Below are positions 9,101-16,794 of a stretch of 64,000 bases of DNA, piece by piece (the stretch's first letter is position 1; the number at the start of each line of letters is the position of its first letter). Under the pieces are notes generated by a model. The model did not search any database. It worked only from the letters and a program-made list of their open reading frames with translations, and was not told the origin of the DNA. This stretch comes from Bacillota bacterium (GTDB taxonomy: Bacteria; Bacillota; Clostridia; DSM-8532), in assembly GCA_023443745.1 (NCBI GenBank), contig JAEZTB010000069.1:1-64000 (forward strand), given 5' to 3'. The translations under genes were made by a program, and so were the position numbers.

Positions 9101-10095
9101 GCAAATTCCTTGTAACCATCAGCGCCACAGCCTCAGATGCGGATGGTGATCCGACCACGCTGGAGTGGGAAAACAAGGTACAGGATAATTACTACACCGT
9201 AGGCACCCACACCATCAAGGTTCGTGCAAAGGATGTTGCTGGTGCGTATTCGGAATGGGTATCCAAGACTTTCACCATCACCAGCTCTGCGCCTACCGTT
9301 ACGCTGACGGCAACGCCCACCCGGACAGTCAAAAACGGTAAATTCCTTGTTAACATCAGTGCAGCGGCCAGCGATGCGGATGGTGATGCAACCACGCTGG
9401 AATGGGAAAACAAGGCGTCGGATAACTGCTATGCCGTAGGCATCCACACCGTCCGTGCCCGTGCGAAGGACAGCACCGGGCTGCATTCGGAATGGGTTAC
9501 CAAAACCTTCACTATTGCAAACTCAGCACCTACTACGCCGGTCATCATCAGAACACCAAGCGGCAACAGTGTGGCGCCGGGAACACCTGTTACCATCACC
9601 GCAACAAGCTCTGACCCGGACGGCGATGCAGTCACCTTAGTATGGGAAAACAGAAACGCTGAAACGCAGGTTTACACGCTGGGCAGAAATCTGGTGCGTG
9701 TGAAGGCTGTGGACGCAGCCGGTGCGGAATCGCCTTGGGCGGCAATTGTCTTTTTCGTCGCAGACTCCAACGGCAGCGGTGGCATGACGCTGACTGGTCC
9801 TGATTCTGTCATTCTGGAAAACGGTCTAGACGGTGCAACCATTACTGAGTATACCTTTACCGTGCCGCCTGTCAGCGGTCATAGCGGTTCCGATTTTGGC
9901 AGAGTACGCGGATACAATAAGCTGACAGGAGCGTGGGATCAGCTTGACTATGGCACTACCTCAAACGGCATTGCATTTACTCGTACCCTTGGCACAGGTG
10001 TGTACACCAAGCTGGAGTTTTACTACTATACAAATCACGACTGTATGTACAACAAGAGCAATATCACCTACTCAGTAACCTATCATTTTGAATAA
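6148..10095 (+). CDS. Giant SLH-anchored surface protein with Ig-like repeats
   Basis: A 1315-residue exported protein. ATG 6148 starts a clear signal peptide (about residues 1-28, ending GSAYA); the frame is open upstream but only as an out-of-frame overlap with spoVG. Three SLH domains (about 30-210) would anchor it to secondary cell-wall polymers, followed by a Ser/Gly linker. Then come seven diverged units of about 90 residues, each opening with an LP..HTD-like strand and closing with GxYxLTA..TD and a PV end. Four units of about 75 residues follow (TPTRT..GKFLV, ending in a W..TFT strand), then a unique C-terminal domain. It is probably an adhesin or mating-surface protein built with the pilus. 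Confidence 0.88.
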   Translation: MREKLKKSISVLLLTCLVLSLLAGSAYAVNRYFADARGHWAEEVINTLAERGVVHGYPDGLVHPDEIITRGEFAALVARTLELPELDEKEVPIRFTDLASHWSEKDVEALIIAGVIQKDDFGAKFLPDEPISRMEMIRMLVRAIGKGNHDLSCTCVLDFLDESQLTQEQKEYICTGKHYHIISGYPDGTVRPDKDATRAEAFEMLVDAEKAKEQIKQEEVPKPSVPAKPEDKPSSSSGGSSGGGSSYVPAPQFSFTLPKTAYTVDELEFKPVSCYVSSVTWTAIRNGLPVELSKVMEGELTEGGGKIRFLQTGSITLTATAKNSRGIIVTHGQTVSIHPVITAGFTLPEAAHTDTAIAVELAVQNLGSNSVVWSILKDGREIAASDALEGELTPEGGTVRFREKGKYTLTASITDELGKTVTAADTIIIYPVAEIVLSLPSASHTDKSVTIKTETKETEGLELIYALTKGGEPVEIDTAIEGELSEGTIRFKEKGVYALTAAVTDATGRVFTDTAVITVYPVGSAGFYLPEIFHTDKVVTVEAVFSEIGNHAAIWSLSCDGKEISLADAAKGNLSNTGGNLQFKIKGCYVLKAEFTDDGGRTYRYQQDFKVYPVPIVNYSLPKYAHTDSDIEVKAKTADLDGLTIEWLVDNTYGFQDLPTYVGGKLTDEGGMIRFKRAGVYELVARVTDETGRIFLFESGGKCEVLPVLAIGFELPTIAYTDTVTNLRTHGNNNVLPVEWTVSRDGKAIPLAQAFDGTLNAQGGKITFQSHGEYILTASMTDYLKRSYSHSETVTILPVVQYAFTIPQGVHYGTGFSVVSKDVQHLGNYSVAWALQKDGEPVEYQGTLQNEGGSIAIRDTGTFTLTATVTDSAGRIASHSESINVTNTPPNAPSVTATPTRTAKEGKFLVNITASATDPDRDDVTLEYDGTTADSYYDIGAHTIRVRAKDDAGAYSAWTERTFTVTNAAPTITLTAEPTRTVKDGKFLVTISATASDADGDPTTLEWENKVQDNYYTVGTHTIKVRAKDVAGAYSEWVSKTFTITSSAPTVTLTATPTRTVKNGKFLVNISAAASDADGDATTLEWENKASDNCYAVGIHTVRARAKDSTGLHSEWVTKTFTIANSAPTTPVIIRTPSGNSVAPGTPVTITATSSDPDGDAVTLVWENRNAETQVYTLGRNLVRVKAVDAAGAESPWAAIVFFVADSNGSGGMTLTGPDSVILENGLDGATITEYTFTVPPVSGHSGSDFGRVRGYNKLTGAWDQLDYGTTSNGIAFTRTLGTGVYTKLEFYYYTNHDCMYNKSNITYSVTYHFE

Positions 10096-10111
10096 TTGGA
10101 GGGAAAAGAAT

Positions 10112-10348
10112 ATGAAGAATCTGGTTTATAAGCTGAAATACAAGTTCGGCTGCATGACTTCGGCAGCCTATCGGACGCTCAATAATCAGCGCGGTGAGGG
10201 CTATGTGGACACCGCAGTGAAGATTCTGATGGCGGTTGTCATCGGGGCCTTGGTATTGGCTGGGCTTTATGCGTTATTTGGTGAAACGGTCATGCCCACC
10301 CTGACCCAGCGCATCAAGGAAATGTTCAACTATGGCGGGGCTCGTTAA
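10112..10348 (+). CDS. Flp-like pilin, copy 2 (DUF6133-like)
   Basis: A 78-residue pilin; ATG 10112 follows GGAGGG. It has the RGEGYVD cleavage-like motif and hydrophobic segment seen in copy 1, and the C-terminal 50 residues are nearly identical to copy 1 while the leader differs. The 3' end overlaps the prepilin peptidase gene by 17 bases. Two pilin genes with a shared mature part suggest recent duplication, or conversion maintained by selection. Confidence 0.8.
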   Translation: MKNLVYKLKYKFGCMTSAAYRTLNNQRGEGYVDTAVKILMAVVIGALVLAGLYALFGETVMPTLTQRIKEMFNYGGAR

Positions 10349-10802
10349 CTTCATCGTGCAGGCGGTGCTGTTTTTTTGTCTGCTTCTTGCGGCTTCTGTA
10401 TGGGATATACGGAAACGGATCATTCCCGATGCACTGTCCGCCCTAATTTTCTGCACCGGGCTGCTGACCTTTACCCCCAGCAGACTGCTGGGAATCCTTC
10501 TGGGACTGCCGCTGCTGATTGGCGCACTGTTAGCCGGTTATCGGCAGATGGGCGGCATTGGCGGCGGTGACATCAAGCTCACCGCCGCCTGCGGCTTTGT
10601 CCTTGGTATTTCTGCAGGAACCGCTGGTCTGATACTCGGACTTACCGCATTTTGCGGAAGCTATGTTGCTCTTAAAGTTTTTTGCAAAATCAGGAATCTT
10701 TCACAGCCATCGGCAGGACAAACAGCTCTGCCGATGGCTCCCTTTTTATCCGCAGGCTTTATCACTGTATATTTTATGAATTTCGGAGGGCTTATCTTAT
10801 GA
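10332..10802 (+). CDS. A24-type prepilin peptidase (TadV/CpaA-like)
   Basis: A 156-residue membrane protein with several hydrophobic segments. The two catalytic aspartates of A24 peptidases are present: Asp25 in the DIRKRIIPD stretch and Asp80 in GGGDIKL. The length fits the short CpaA/TadV form that lacks the N-methylation domain. It would cleave the pilin leaders at the GEGYVD sites of its neighbours. It overlaps the upstream pilin gene and, by ATGA, the next small ORF. Confidence 0.88.
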   Translation: MAGLVNFIVQAVLFFCLLLAASVWDIRKRIIPDALSALIFCTGLLTFTPSRLLGILLGLPLLIGALLAGYRQMGGIGGGDIKLTAACGFVLGISAGTAGLILGLTAFCGSYVALKVFCKIRNLSQPSAGQTALPMAPFLSAGFITVYFMNFGGLIL

Positions 10803-10928
10803 AAAAAAATTAGCATCAATAAGAAATTCGCTATTGTCACAGTCTGCATTGCCGTGTCTGCCGCCACTGCCGCTTTTCTATCCAAGGCAGTCAAGGCAGC
10901 AAAACACAGGAAATATGCATCACTTTAA
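10799..10928 (+). pseudogene. Small membrane-peptide gene interrupted at an A8 tract
   Basis: ATG 10799 overlaps the peptidase stop (ATGA) and follows CGGAGGG. The frame reads only four codons before TAG, because eight As follow the start. With seven As it would encode about 42 residues: a Lys-rich start, one hydrophobic segment (FAIVTVCIAVSAATAAFL) and a basic tail, ending at TAA 10926-10928. Either the A-run is a real frameshift or sequencing error, or transcript slippage on A8 restores the frame. Confidence 0.55.
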
Positions 10929-10970
10929 TCCATTTAATCCATCGAAAACAAGTCAGGAGGTAACAATATC

Positions 10971-11774
10971 ATGAGCTTTTTCAAAAACCGCACGGTTGTC
11001 GGGGTGATCTGCATTATGCTGTCCCTGCTGATCTGCTTCGGCATCACGCCGCTGTTCAATAAATCCGTCAGCCAGAAAACGGAGATTGTCCGTGTCGCAA
11101 AGGAAATCAAGGCTGGTGATGAAATCACCAAGGACATGGTACAGACTGTGGAGGTAGGCAGCTACGGTCTGCCTGAGAATGTCATCCGGCAAGCAGAAAC
11201 AGCGGTTGGCAAGTATGCCGCCGCCAACCTCTCCATTGGAGATTATATTTTAAATACCAAGCTGTCCGATACTCCTGCTGCTGAAAATGCCTATCTGTAT
11301 CATCTGGACGGCACCAAACAGGCAATATCCGTCACGATCAAGAGTTTCGCAAACGGTCTGTCCGGCAAACTCCAGAGCGGCGACATCGTGTCCATCATTG
11401 CCGCTGATTACAGGAAACAAGGCGCAACCGTTATTCCCGCTGAGTTGAAATATGTGGAGGTCATCAGTGTGACCGCTTCCTCCGGCTATGACGCCAACAC
11501 AGGTGAAGCCAAGTCCGAGGATGACGAGCGTGAGCTTCCGTCCACCGTGACTCTGCTGGTCTCCCCCGAACAGAGCAAGGTGTTGGCGGAGCTGGAGGCA
11601 GATGGCAAGCTTCATCTTTCCCTTGTTTACCGCGGTACGCCTGCCAATACTGCAAAGTTTGTAGAAGCCCAGGATAAGGTCATTGCGGCGCTGTATCCCA
11701 CAGAGCAGAAAGAAAAATCTAAACCTATGGGGGAAAACGCTGAACAGCCGCCCGCAGAAAGCGGGGTGCAGTGA
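10971..11774 (+). CDS. cpaB: CpaB/RcpC-like pilus assembly protein (SAF domain)
   Basis: A 267-residue protein with an N-terminal membrane anchor (about residues 10-30). A SAF-type domain at about 40-110 includes the VAKEIKAGDEITKDMVQTV stretch; the remainder is the RcpC/CpaB beta domain. In Tad systems RcpC/CpaB is associated with the secretion channel; in Gram-positives it probably supports the pilus at the wall-membrane interface. It is followed with a one-base overlap by the TadZ-like gene. The C-terminal tail is rich in Lys, Glu and Pro. Confidence 0.87.
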   Translation: MSFFKNRTVVGVICIMLSLLICFGITPLFNKSVSQKTEIVRVAKEIKAGDEITKDMVQTVEVGSYGLPENVIRQAETAVGKYAAANLSIGDYILNTKLSDTPAAENAYLYHLDGTKQAISVTIKSFANGLSGKLQSGDIVSIIAADYRKQGATVIPAELKYVEVISVTASSGYDANTGEAKSEDDERELPSTVTLLVSPEQSKVLAELEADGKLHLSLVYRGTPANTAKFVEAQDKVIAALYPTEQKEKSKPMGENAEQPPAESGVQ

Positions 11775-12589
11775 TGCTGAATTTTAAGAAAAAGAGTATT
11801 TTCACCCGCCAATCTGCAGGAGAAGATACTCAGAAGGAACAGGAAATGCAGGGCGGAATGCTGGCTGTCTGGGGATCTCCCGGTTCCGGCAAAACCGTCA
11901 CCGCTGTGAAGCTCGCAAAGCTGCTGGCAGATAGAAAGCAGAACGTAGTGCTACTTTTCTGCGACATGACTGCACCCATGCTTCCCTGTATCTGCCCGCC
12001 CTCGGAGCTCTCGTGTGAGCGTTCTCTGGGAAGCGTCCTTGCCGCCGCTCATGTGTCAGAGCCACTCATCAAACACAATCTGGTGACGCTAAAAAAATAC
12101 AGCCGTCTAACACTCCTCGGCATGAAAAAGGGAGAGAACGAATACAGCTATCCGCCTTATTCCGAGGTACAGGCGAGGGAGCTTCTGCAAGGTCTCCGTG
12201 AGATTGCCCCCTTTGTGGTGGTAGACTGCGGCAGTTATATTGCCAACGACATTCTCTCTGCCGTGGCGCTTATGGAAGCGGACAGTGTGCTGCGCCTTGC
12301 CAATGCCGACTTGAAATCCGTCAGCTACCTGTCCAGCCAGCTTCCCCTCCTGCGCGACAGCAAATGGGATGCGGATAAGCAGTACAAGGTGGCATCCAAT
12401 GTAAAGCCCCAGCAGGCAGGTGAAATGGCCTTACAGGCGCTTGGCTCCGCCAGCTTCACTCTGACGTATTCCCCGGAGCTGGAGGAACAGTATCTAGCGG
12501 GGAATCTGCTTGCGGATTTGTCCCTAAAGGACAGCCGCCAGTTTCGTCAGGAAACACAGAAAATAGCAAAGGAGGTGTTCGGAATATGA
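11774..12589 (+). CDS. tadZ: TadZ/CpaE-like P-loop ATPase
   Basis: A 271-residue protein from ATG 11774 (TGATG overlap with cpaB). It has a Walker A motif GSPGSGKT at residues 34-41, a ParA/MinD-like fold pattern and a VVVDCGSY segment at the Walker B position. TadZ proteins place the Tad machinery at the cell pole. The receiver-like N-terminal domain of larger CpaE proteins is absent, so this is a short form. ATGA overlap with the next gene shows tight operon coupling. Confidence 0.82.
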   Translation: MLNFKKKSIFTRQSAGEDTQKEQEMQGGMLAVWGSPGSGKTVTAVKLAKLLADRKQNVVLLFCDMTAPMLPCICPPSELSCERSLGSVLAAAHVSEPLIKHNLVTLKKYSRLTLLGMKKGENEYSYPPYSEVQARELLQGLREIAPFVVVDCGSYIANDILSAVALMEADSVLRLANADLKSVSYLSSQLPLLRDSKWDADKQYKVASNVKPQQAGEMALQALGSASFTLTYSPELEEQYLAGNLLADLSLKDSRQFRQETQKIAKEVFGI

Positions 12590-13935
12590 GTATGCACTCC
12601 TTGTTTTTTACGCCGGATGCCGAGGGCAGAAGTTTCTCCTCCGTGCTTTCCGAAGTGCAGGAACACATCTCGGCCAATTACAGCGCCTTGCTTACAGGAA
12701 CCAGTACAGATGCCAAGGAACAGATGAAGCGGTATATCAACAAATATATTCAGGACCGGCGCATTGCGGTGCAGGGAATGACAAGGGACAGTCTGGTGGA
12801 TGCAATCTACACGGAGATGGCTGAGTTCAGTTTTCTGACCAAGTATATCTTCGGTACAGGCATTGAGGAAATAGATATCAACTCATGGAGGGATATCGAA
12901 GTGCAGTTTTCTGACGGACGCACCGTAAAGCTGGAGGAACACTTCGACAGCCCTGAACACGCCGTCAACGTCATCCGCAGGATGCTCCACATCAGCGGTA
13001 TGGTGTTAGACAATGCCAGCCCCATCGTCCTCGGGCATCTTTCCAAGAACATCCGAATCGCTGTGCTGAAAAACCCCATTGTGGATGAGGATGTGGGAAT
13101 AGCAGCCAGCATCCGTATCGTCAACCCCCAGAGCATGAAAAAATCCGATTTCGTGCAAAGCAGCACGGCGACCGAACCGATGCTGGACTTTTTATCTCTT
13201 TGTATCCGGTACGGTATTTCCATCTGCGTGGCGGGAGCCACCAGCTCCGGCAAAACCACCGTGGCAGGCTGGGTACTGACTACTGTCCCGGATAACAAAA
13301 GAATCTATACCATTGAAAACGGCTCCCGTGAGCTGGCTCTGGTCAGAGAAAAGGACGGTAAGGTTATAAACTCTGTGATCCATACTCTGACCCGTGACAG
13401 CGACAACGACCGTCAGCGGATCGACCAGACCAATCTTTTGGATTATGCGCTCCGCTTCAACCCGGATATCATCGTGGTGGGCGAGATGCGGGGTGCAGAA
13501 GCCAATGCCGCACAGGAAGCCGCCCGAACCGGTGTGGCAGTGCTGACCACCATTCACTCAAACTCCTGTGAAGCAACCTACCGCCGTATGGTTTCCCTGT
13601 GCAAGCGTGCCGTGGATATGTCCGATCAGACGCTGATGGACTATGTCACCGAAGCCTATCCCATCGTGGTGTTCTGCAAGCAGCTTGAAAATAAGCAGCG
13701 CCGCATGATGGAAATTCAGGAATGTGAGATCCTGCCGGACGGCACAAGAAACTACCGGCCGCTCTTTCAGTACATCATCAGCGAAAATCGTATGGAGGAC
13801 GGCAAATTCATCATCGAGGGGCACCATGAACAGGTTAATACCATTTCAGACAGCCTTGCCAAACGTCTGCTGGAAAACGGAATGCCGCAGACTGTTCTCA
13901 ATCAGCTCCGGGGAAAGGAGGCTAAACCTGCATGA
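12586..13935 (+). CDS. tadA: CpaF/TadA secretion ATPase
   Basis: A 449-residue hexameric-type secretion ATPase (GspE/VirB11 superfamily). Walker A GATSSGKT lies at about residues 217-224, the Asp box and Walker B region (PDIIVVGEMRGAEA) follow, and the His box TTIHSNS is intact. It powers extension or retraction of Tad pili. A VirB11-like role for the neighbouring T4SS is possible but not required, since VirB4 and VirD4 are both encoded. The start overlaps tadZ (ATGA) and the end overlaps tadB (ATGA). Confidence 0.95.
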   Translation: MSMHSLFFTPDAEGRSFSSVLSEVQEHISANYSALLTGTSTDAKEQMKRYINKYIQDRRIAVQGMTRDSLVDAIYTEMAEFSFLTKYIFGTGIEEIDINSWRDIEVQFSDGRTVKLEEHFDSPEHAVNVIRRMLHISGMVLDNASPIVLGHLSKNIRIAVLKNPIVDEDVGIAASIRIVNPQSMKKSDFVQSSTATEPMLDFLSLCIRYGISICVAGATSSGKTTVAGWVLTTVPDNKRIYTIENGSRELALVREKDGKVINSVIHTLTRDSDNDRQRIDQTNLLDYALRFNPDIIVVGEMRGAEANAAQEAARTGVAVLTTIHSNSCEATYRRMVSLCKRAVDMSDQTLMDYVTEAYPIVVFCKQLENKQRRMMEIQECEILPDGTRNYRPLFQYIISENRMEDGKFIIEGHHEQVNTISDSLAKRLLENGMPQTVLNQLRGKEAKPA

Positions 13936-14861
13936 ATACCATCTTACTTTTTGCCTGTATCGGAATGATTACAGGCTGTTTTATTTTGCTTGGACTGTCG
14001 CCTATGGAGTTTACAGGCGCGGTATTTGCACGGTTTACCGACAAGCCAAAGTCCCTGCGTGACGAGGTGGACGAAACAACCCGCAGAAAAAAGCCCTCCT
14101 ATTTACGCCGTGAGATACAAGAGGTGCAGGCAATTCTAAAGGTCACAGGCAGGGAAAAACACTTTCCCATGCTCTGTGCGGCATCCCTTATGCTGTTTGC
14201 GGCAGGGGCGTCCCTTGCCATTATGCTCTCGAATTTTTTCCTCGTTCCTGTGATGGCGGCAGGCTTTCTGTTCCTACCCTTCTGGTGGGTGAAGCTCACA
14301 GCAAGCCATTTCAAAAAGGATATTGCGGCAGAGCTGGAAACCGCACTGTCCATCATCACTACCGCTTATCTTCGCAACGAGGACATCCTCACTGCAGTGG
14401 AGGAAAATATGGACTATCTCAATCCACCTGTATTAGCGGTATTTAAGGGCTTTGTATCCAGGGTGAAGCTGGTGAATCCGGATATCACGTCCGCTCTCCA
14501 GGACCTCAAGGGTCAGATTGAAAACCCGGTGTTTCATGAATGGTGCGACGCTTTAGTTTCTTGTCAGCATGACCGCAGCTTAAAGACTACCCTCACGCCT
14601 ATTGTATCAAAGCTCAGTGATATGCGTGTGGTAAATGGCGAGCTGGAGAACATGGTGTTTGAGCCGAGGAAGGAATTCATTATCATGCAGATTCTGGTGG
14701 TGGGCAACATCCCGCTGATGTATTTTCTGAATAAAGATTGGTATCATACGCTGATGCACACACCGCTGGGGCAAATCATTCTCACCATTTGTGCTGCTGT
14801 GATTTTTATTTCCACGGCGTTTGTTATCAAGCTCACCCAGCCAATCGAATATCGCAGATAG
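13932..14861 (+). CDS. tadB: TadB-like inner membrane platform protein
   Basis: A 309-residue protein with hydrophobic segments near the N-terminus (about 1-20), at about 80-115 and at the C-terminus (about 250-300). A cytoplasmic T2SSF-like helical domain lies between. With TadC it forms the membrane platform on which TadA acts. The order cpaB-tadZ-tadA-tadB-tadC is the usual Tad order. The large soluble segment with conserved acidic and aromatic residues fits the family. Confidence 0.85.
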   Translation: MNTILLFACIGMITGCFILLGLSPMEFTGAVFARFTDKPKSLRDEVDETTRRKKPSYLRREIQEVQAILKVTGREKHFPMLCAASLMLFAAGASLAIMLSNFFLVPVMAAGFLFLPFWWVKLTASHFKKDIAAELETALSIITTAYLRNEDILTAVEENMDYLNPPVLAVFKGFVSRVKLVNPDITSALQDLKGQIENPVFHEWCDALVSCQHDRSLKTTLTPIVSKLSDMRVVNGELENMVFEPRKEFIIMQILVVGNIPLMYFLNKDWYHTLMHTPLGQIILTICAAVIFISTAFVIKLTQPIEYRR

Positions 14862-14871
14862 GAGGAAACCG

Positions 14872-15744
14872 ATGACAATTTATCTCTTTTTATTCGGAGG
14901 CCTCCTTGCTGCAGGGCTCTTTTTCATTGCCGCCGACCTGCTGCGTCTGCCGACCCTTGCCACCCAAAAGGCAATGCTGGCGGCAGGCAAGCAGGCCAAG
15001 ACAAAACCCAAGTTTACAGATACATTGCTGCAAGGCGCCGCTGTCAGGCTGTCCCGATACATCCGTATGGATGAATATAAGAAAACCCGTATGCAAAACG
15101 TGCTGTCAGCAGCAGGGCTGAATACGACGCCGGAGCTGTTCACGGCCTTCGCCATTGTCAAAGCGGGAGCTGTGGGGCTTGGGATTGTTCCCTCCCTTAT
15201 GGTTTTGCCGCTGCTTGCACCTATTATCCTTATTCTCGCCGTATTAGTGTACTTCAAGGAGATCAGGAAAGCCAACGAAGCCCTTTCTGCCAAACGGGGC
15301 AAGATTGAACAGGAACTGCCGAGGTTTGTGGCAACCATCACCCAAGAGCTGAAAGCCAGCCGGGATGTGCTGACTATGCTGGAGCATTTCAAAGGCAATG
15401 CTGGAGAGGATTTTGCCGCCGAGCTGGATATCCTCACTGCTGATATGCGCTCCGGAAGCTATGAAGCAGCACTGACCCGTTTCGAGGCAAGGATCAATTC
15501 TCCCATGCTCTCGGATATTACCAGAGGACTTATCGGCGTACTCCGGGGCGATGAGGCGGCTGTTTACTTCCAGATGCTCACCCACGACATGAAGCAGCTT
15601 GAACTTCAGAGACTCAAGGCACAGGCCATGAAGATACCGCCGAAAATCCGCGTGTTCTCCTTTGCCATGCTCATGTGCTTTCTGCTGACTTACATGGCGA
15701 TTATAGTCTATGAAATTCTCACATCCCTTAGTGGAATGTTTTAG
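14872..15744 (+). CDS. tadC: TadC-like inner membrane platform protein
   Basis: A 290-residue protein from ATG 14872, behind AGGAGGAAACC; the open frame extends upstream without a better site. It has an N-terminal membrane segment, a hydrophobic pair around residues 95-130, a T2SSF-type cytoplasmic domain (with the TLLEHF-like region TMLEHF) and a C-terminal membrane helix. Partner of TadB in the pilus platform. Confidence 0.85.
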   Translation: MTIYLFLFGGLLAAGLFFIAADLLRLPTLATQKAMLAAGKQAKTKPKFTDTLLQGAAVRLSRYIRMDEYKKTRMQNVLSAAGLNTTPELFTAFAIVKAGAVGLGIVPSLMVLPLLAPIILILAVLVYFKEIRKANEALSAKRGKIEQELPRFVATITQELKASRDVLTMLEHFKGNAGEDFAAELDILTADMRSGSYEAALTRFEARINSPMLSDITRGLIGVLRGDEAAVYFQMLTHDMKQLELQRLKAQAMKIPPKIRVFSFAMLMCFLLTYMAIIVYEILTSLSGMF

Positions 15745-15756
15745 GGAGGGGTGAGC

Positions 15757-16152
15757 ATGAAGAAAATACTGAAATCCAAGCGCGGAGAGGGATATGTTGA
15801 TGTGGTAGTGTTGATGCTTTGTGCTATGCTTGTCATCGCCCTTGCCGTGCGGGTGCTTCCGGTATACATTGCCAAGCAGCAGCTTGATACCTTTGCCACG
15901 GAGCTCATCCGGGAAGCGGAAATTGCAGGACAGGTCGGCAGTGAAACCGACCGCCGTGAGCAGATGCTTCGTGAAAAAACAGGGCTTACTCCTACGATAA
16001 CATGGTCAAAAACCGGCAGGATACAGCTGAATGAGGAAATCAAGGTAACGGTCACCTATCAAACCGACATCGGGCTGTTTGGCGGGTTTGGCTCATTTCC
16101 CATTATGTTGAGAGCGGACGGGGCAGGAAGGAGTGAGGTATATTGGAAGTAG
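15757..16152 (+). CDS. DUF4320 pseudopilin-like protein
   Basis: A 131-residue protein; ATG 15757 fits GGGAGGGG better than the GTG at 15751. The N-terminus has RGEGYVD followed by a hydrophobic helix, the same predicted cleavage motif as the two pilins, so the same peptidase should process it. The rest is a small soluble domain. I recall such proteins under the label DUF4320 in Firmicute ICEs. Probably a minor pilin of the Tad-like pilus. Confidence 0.8.
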   Translation: MKKILKSKRGEGYVDVVVLMLCAMLVIALAVRVLPVYIAKQQLDTFATELIREAEIAGQVGSETDRREQMLREKTGLTPTITWSKTGRIQLNEEIKVTVTYQTDIGLFGGFGSFPIMLRADGAGRSEVYWK

Positions 16153-16697
16153 CAAAAAAAATCAAGGCAGCAATAAAAGACAAAAGCGGCGCATCCTTTC
16201 CGATGATTGTTGCCATTACACTCTCCCTTGTCATTCTTTTGGCAGGTGTTTCTGAATACCTCCATCTGCTCATAATAGCCCAGGGAGTCCGTGATTCGGT
16301 ACAGGCCGCAATTATCTCTACCGTAGTGGAAAATTATGATGATGTATACCATGGTGTCCGTGAGGGATACAGCGGCGGCTACCAGCCCATGGTCGGTAAT
16401 TTTGATGAAAGCCTTGACTATGGCGATATCTATGAAAGGCTGGACACTATCCTTGGTCTGTCCGTGAACGGCTTTTACCATGAAAAGCTTACCTCAGACG
16501 GCAAGCTGGAGTTTAAGGTATGGAATCTGGATGTGGATATTCGAAATGCGCCCTTTGCTGCAGGCGACCAAGCCTCTGCCCGTTTTGAAGCTGACAGCAC
16601 CATAATGCTGGAGGTTCCCGTATCCTTTGGTGGAAAGTTGCTGCCACCTATGCAAATCAAAGTCAAGACCAGCGCAGGCTATACACCAAGGTTCTAA
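16143..16697 (+). CDS. TadE-like pseudopilin (TTG start)
   Basis: A 184-residue protein starting at TTG 16143, ten bases inside the previous gene, behind AGGAAGGAG. It has a Lys-rich leader, a SGASFPM site like TadE leaders, a hydrophobic helix (about residues 18-42) and a soluble C-terminal domain. Probably a minor pilin or tip component. It closes the Tad block. Confidence 0.75.
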   Translation: MEVAKKIKAAIKDKSGASFPMIVAITLSLVILLAGVSEYLHLLIIAQGVRDSVQAAIISTVVENYDDVYHGVREGYSGGYQPMVGNFDESLDYGDIYERLDTILGLSVNGFYHEKLTSDGKLEFKVWNLDVDIRNAPFAAGDQASARFEADSTIMLEVPVSFGGKLLPPMQIKVKTSAGYTPRF

Positions 16698-16794
16698 TAG
16701 TTTATTACAATATTGATAGACTTTCGGTAAAAGTTGTGATAGGGTGTGACTTAACAAGGAACTCTCAAAATTTAACAATTAGGAGGACGCTCTT

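Noticed and set aside
6900..9770. Tandem DNA repeat array or CRISPR-like structure
   Set aside because: The repetition is at the protein level (Ig-like units of 75-90 residues) with diverged DNA; there are no regular short repeats and spacers.
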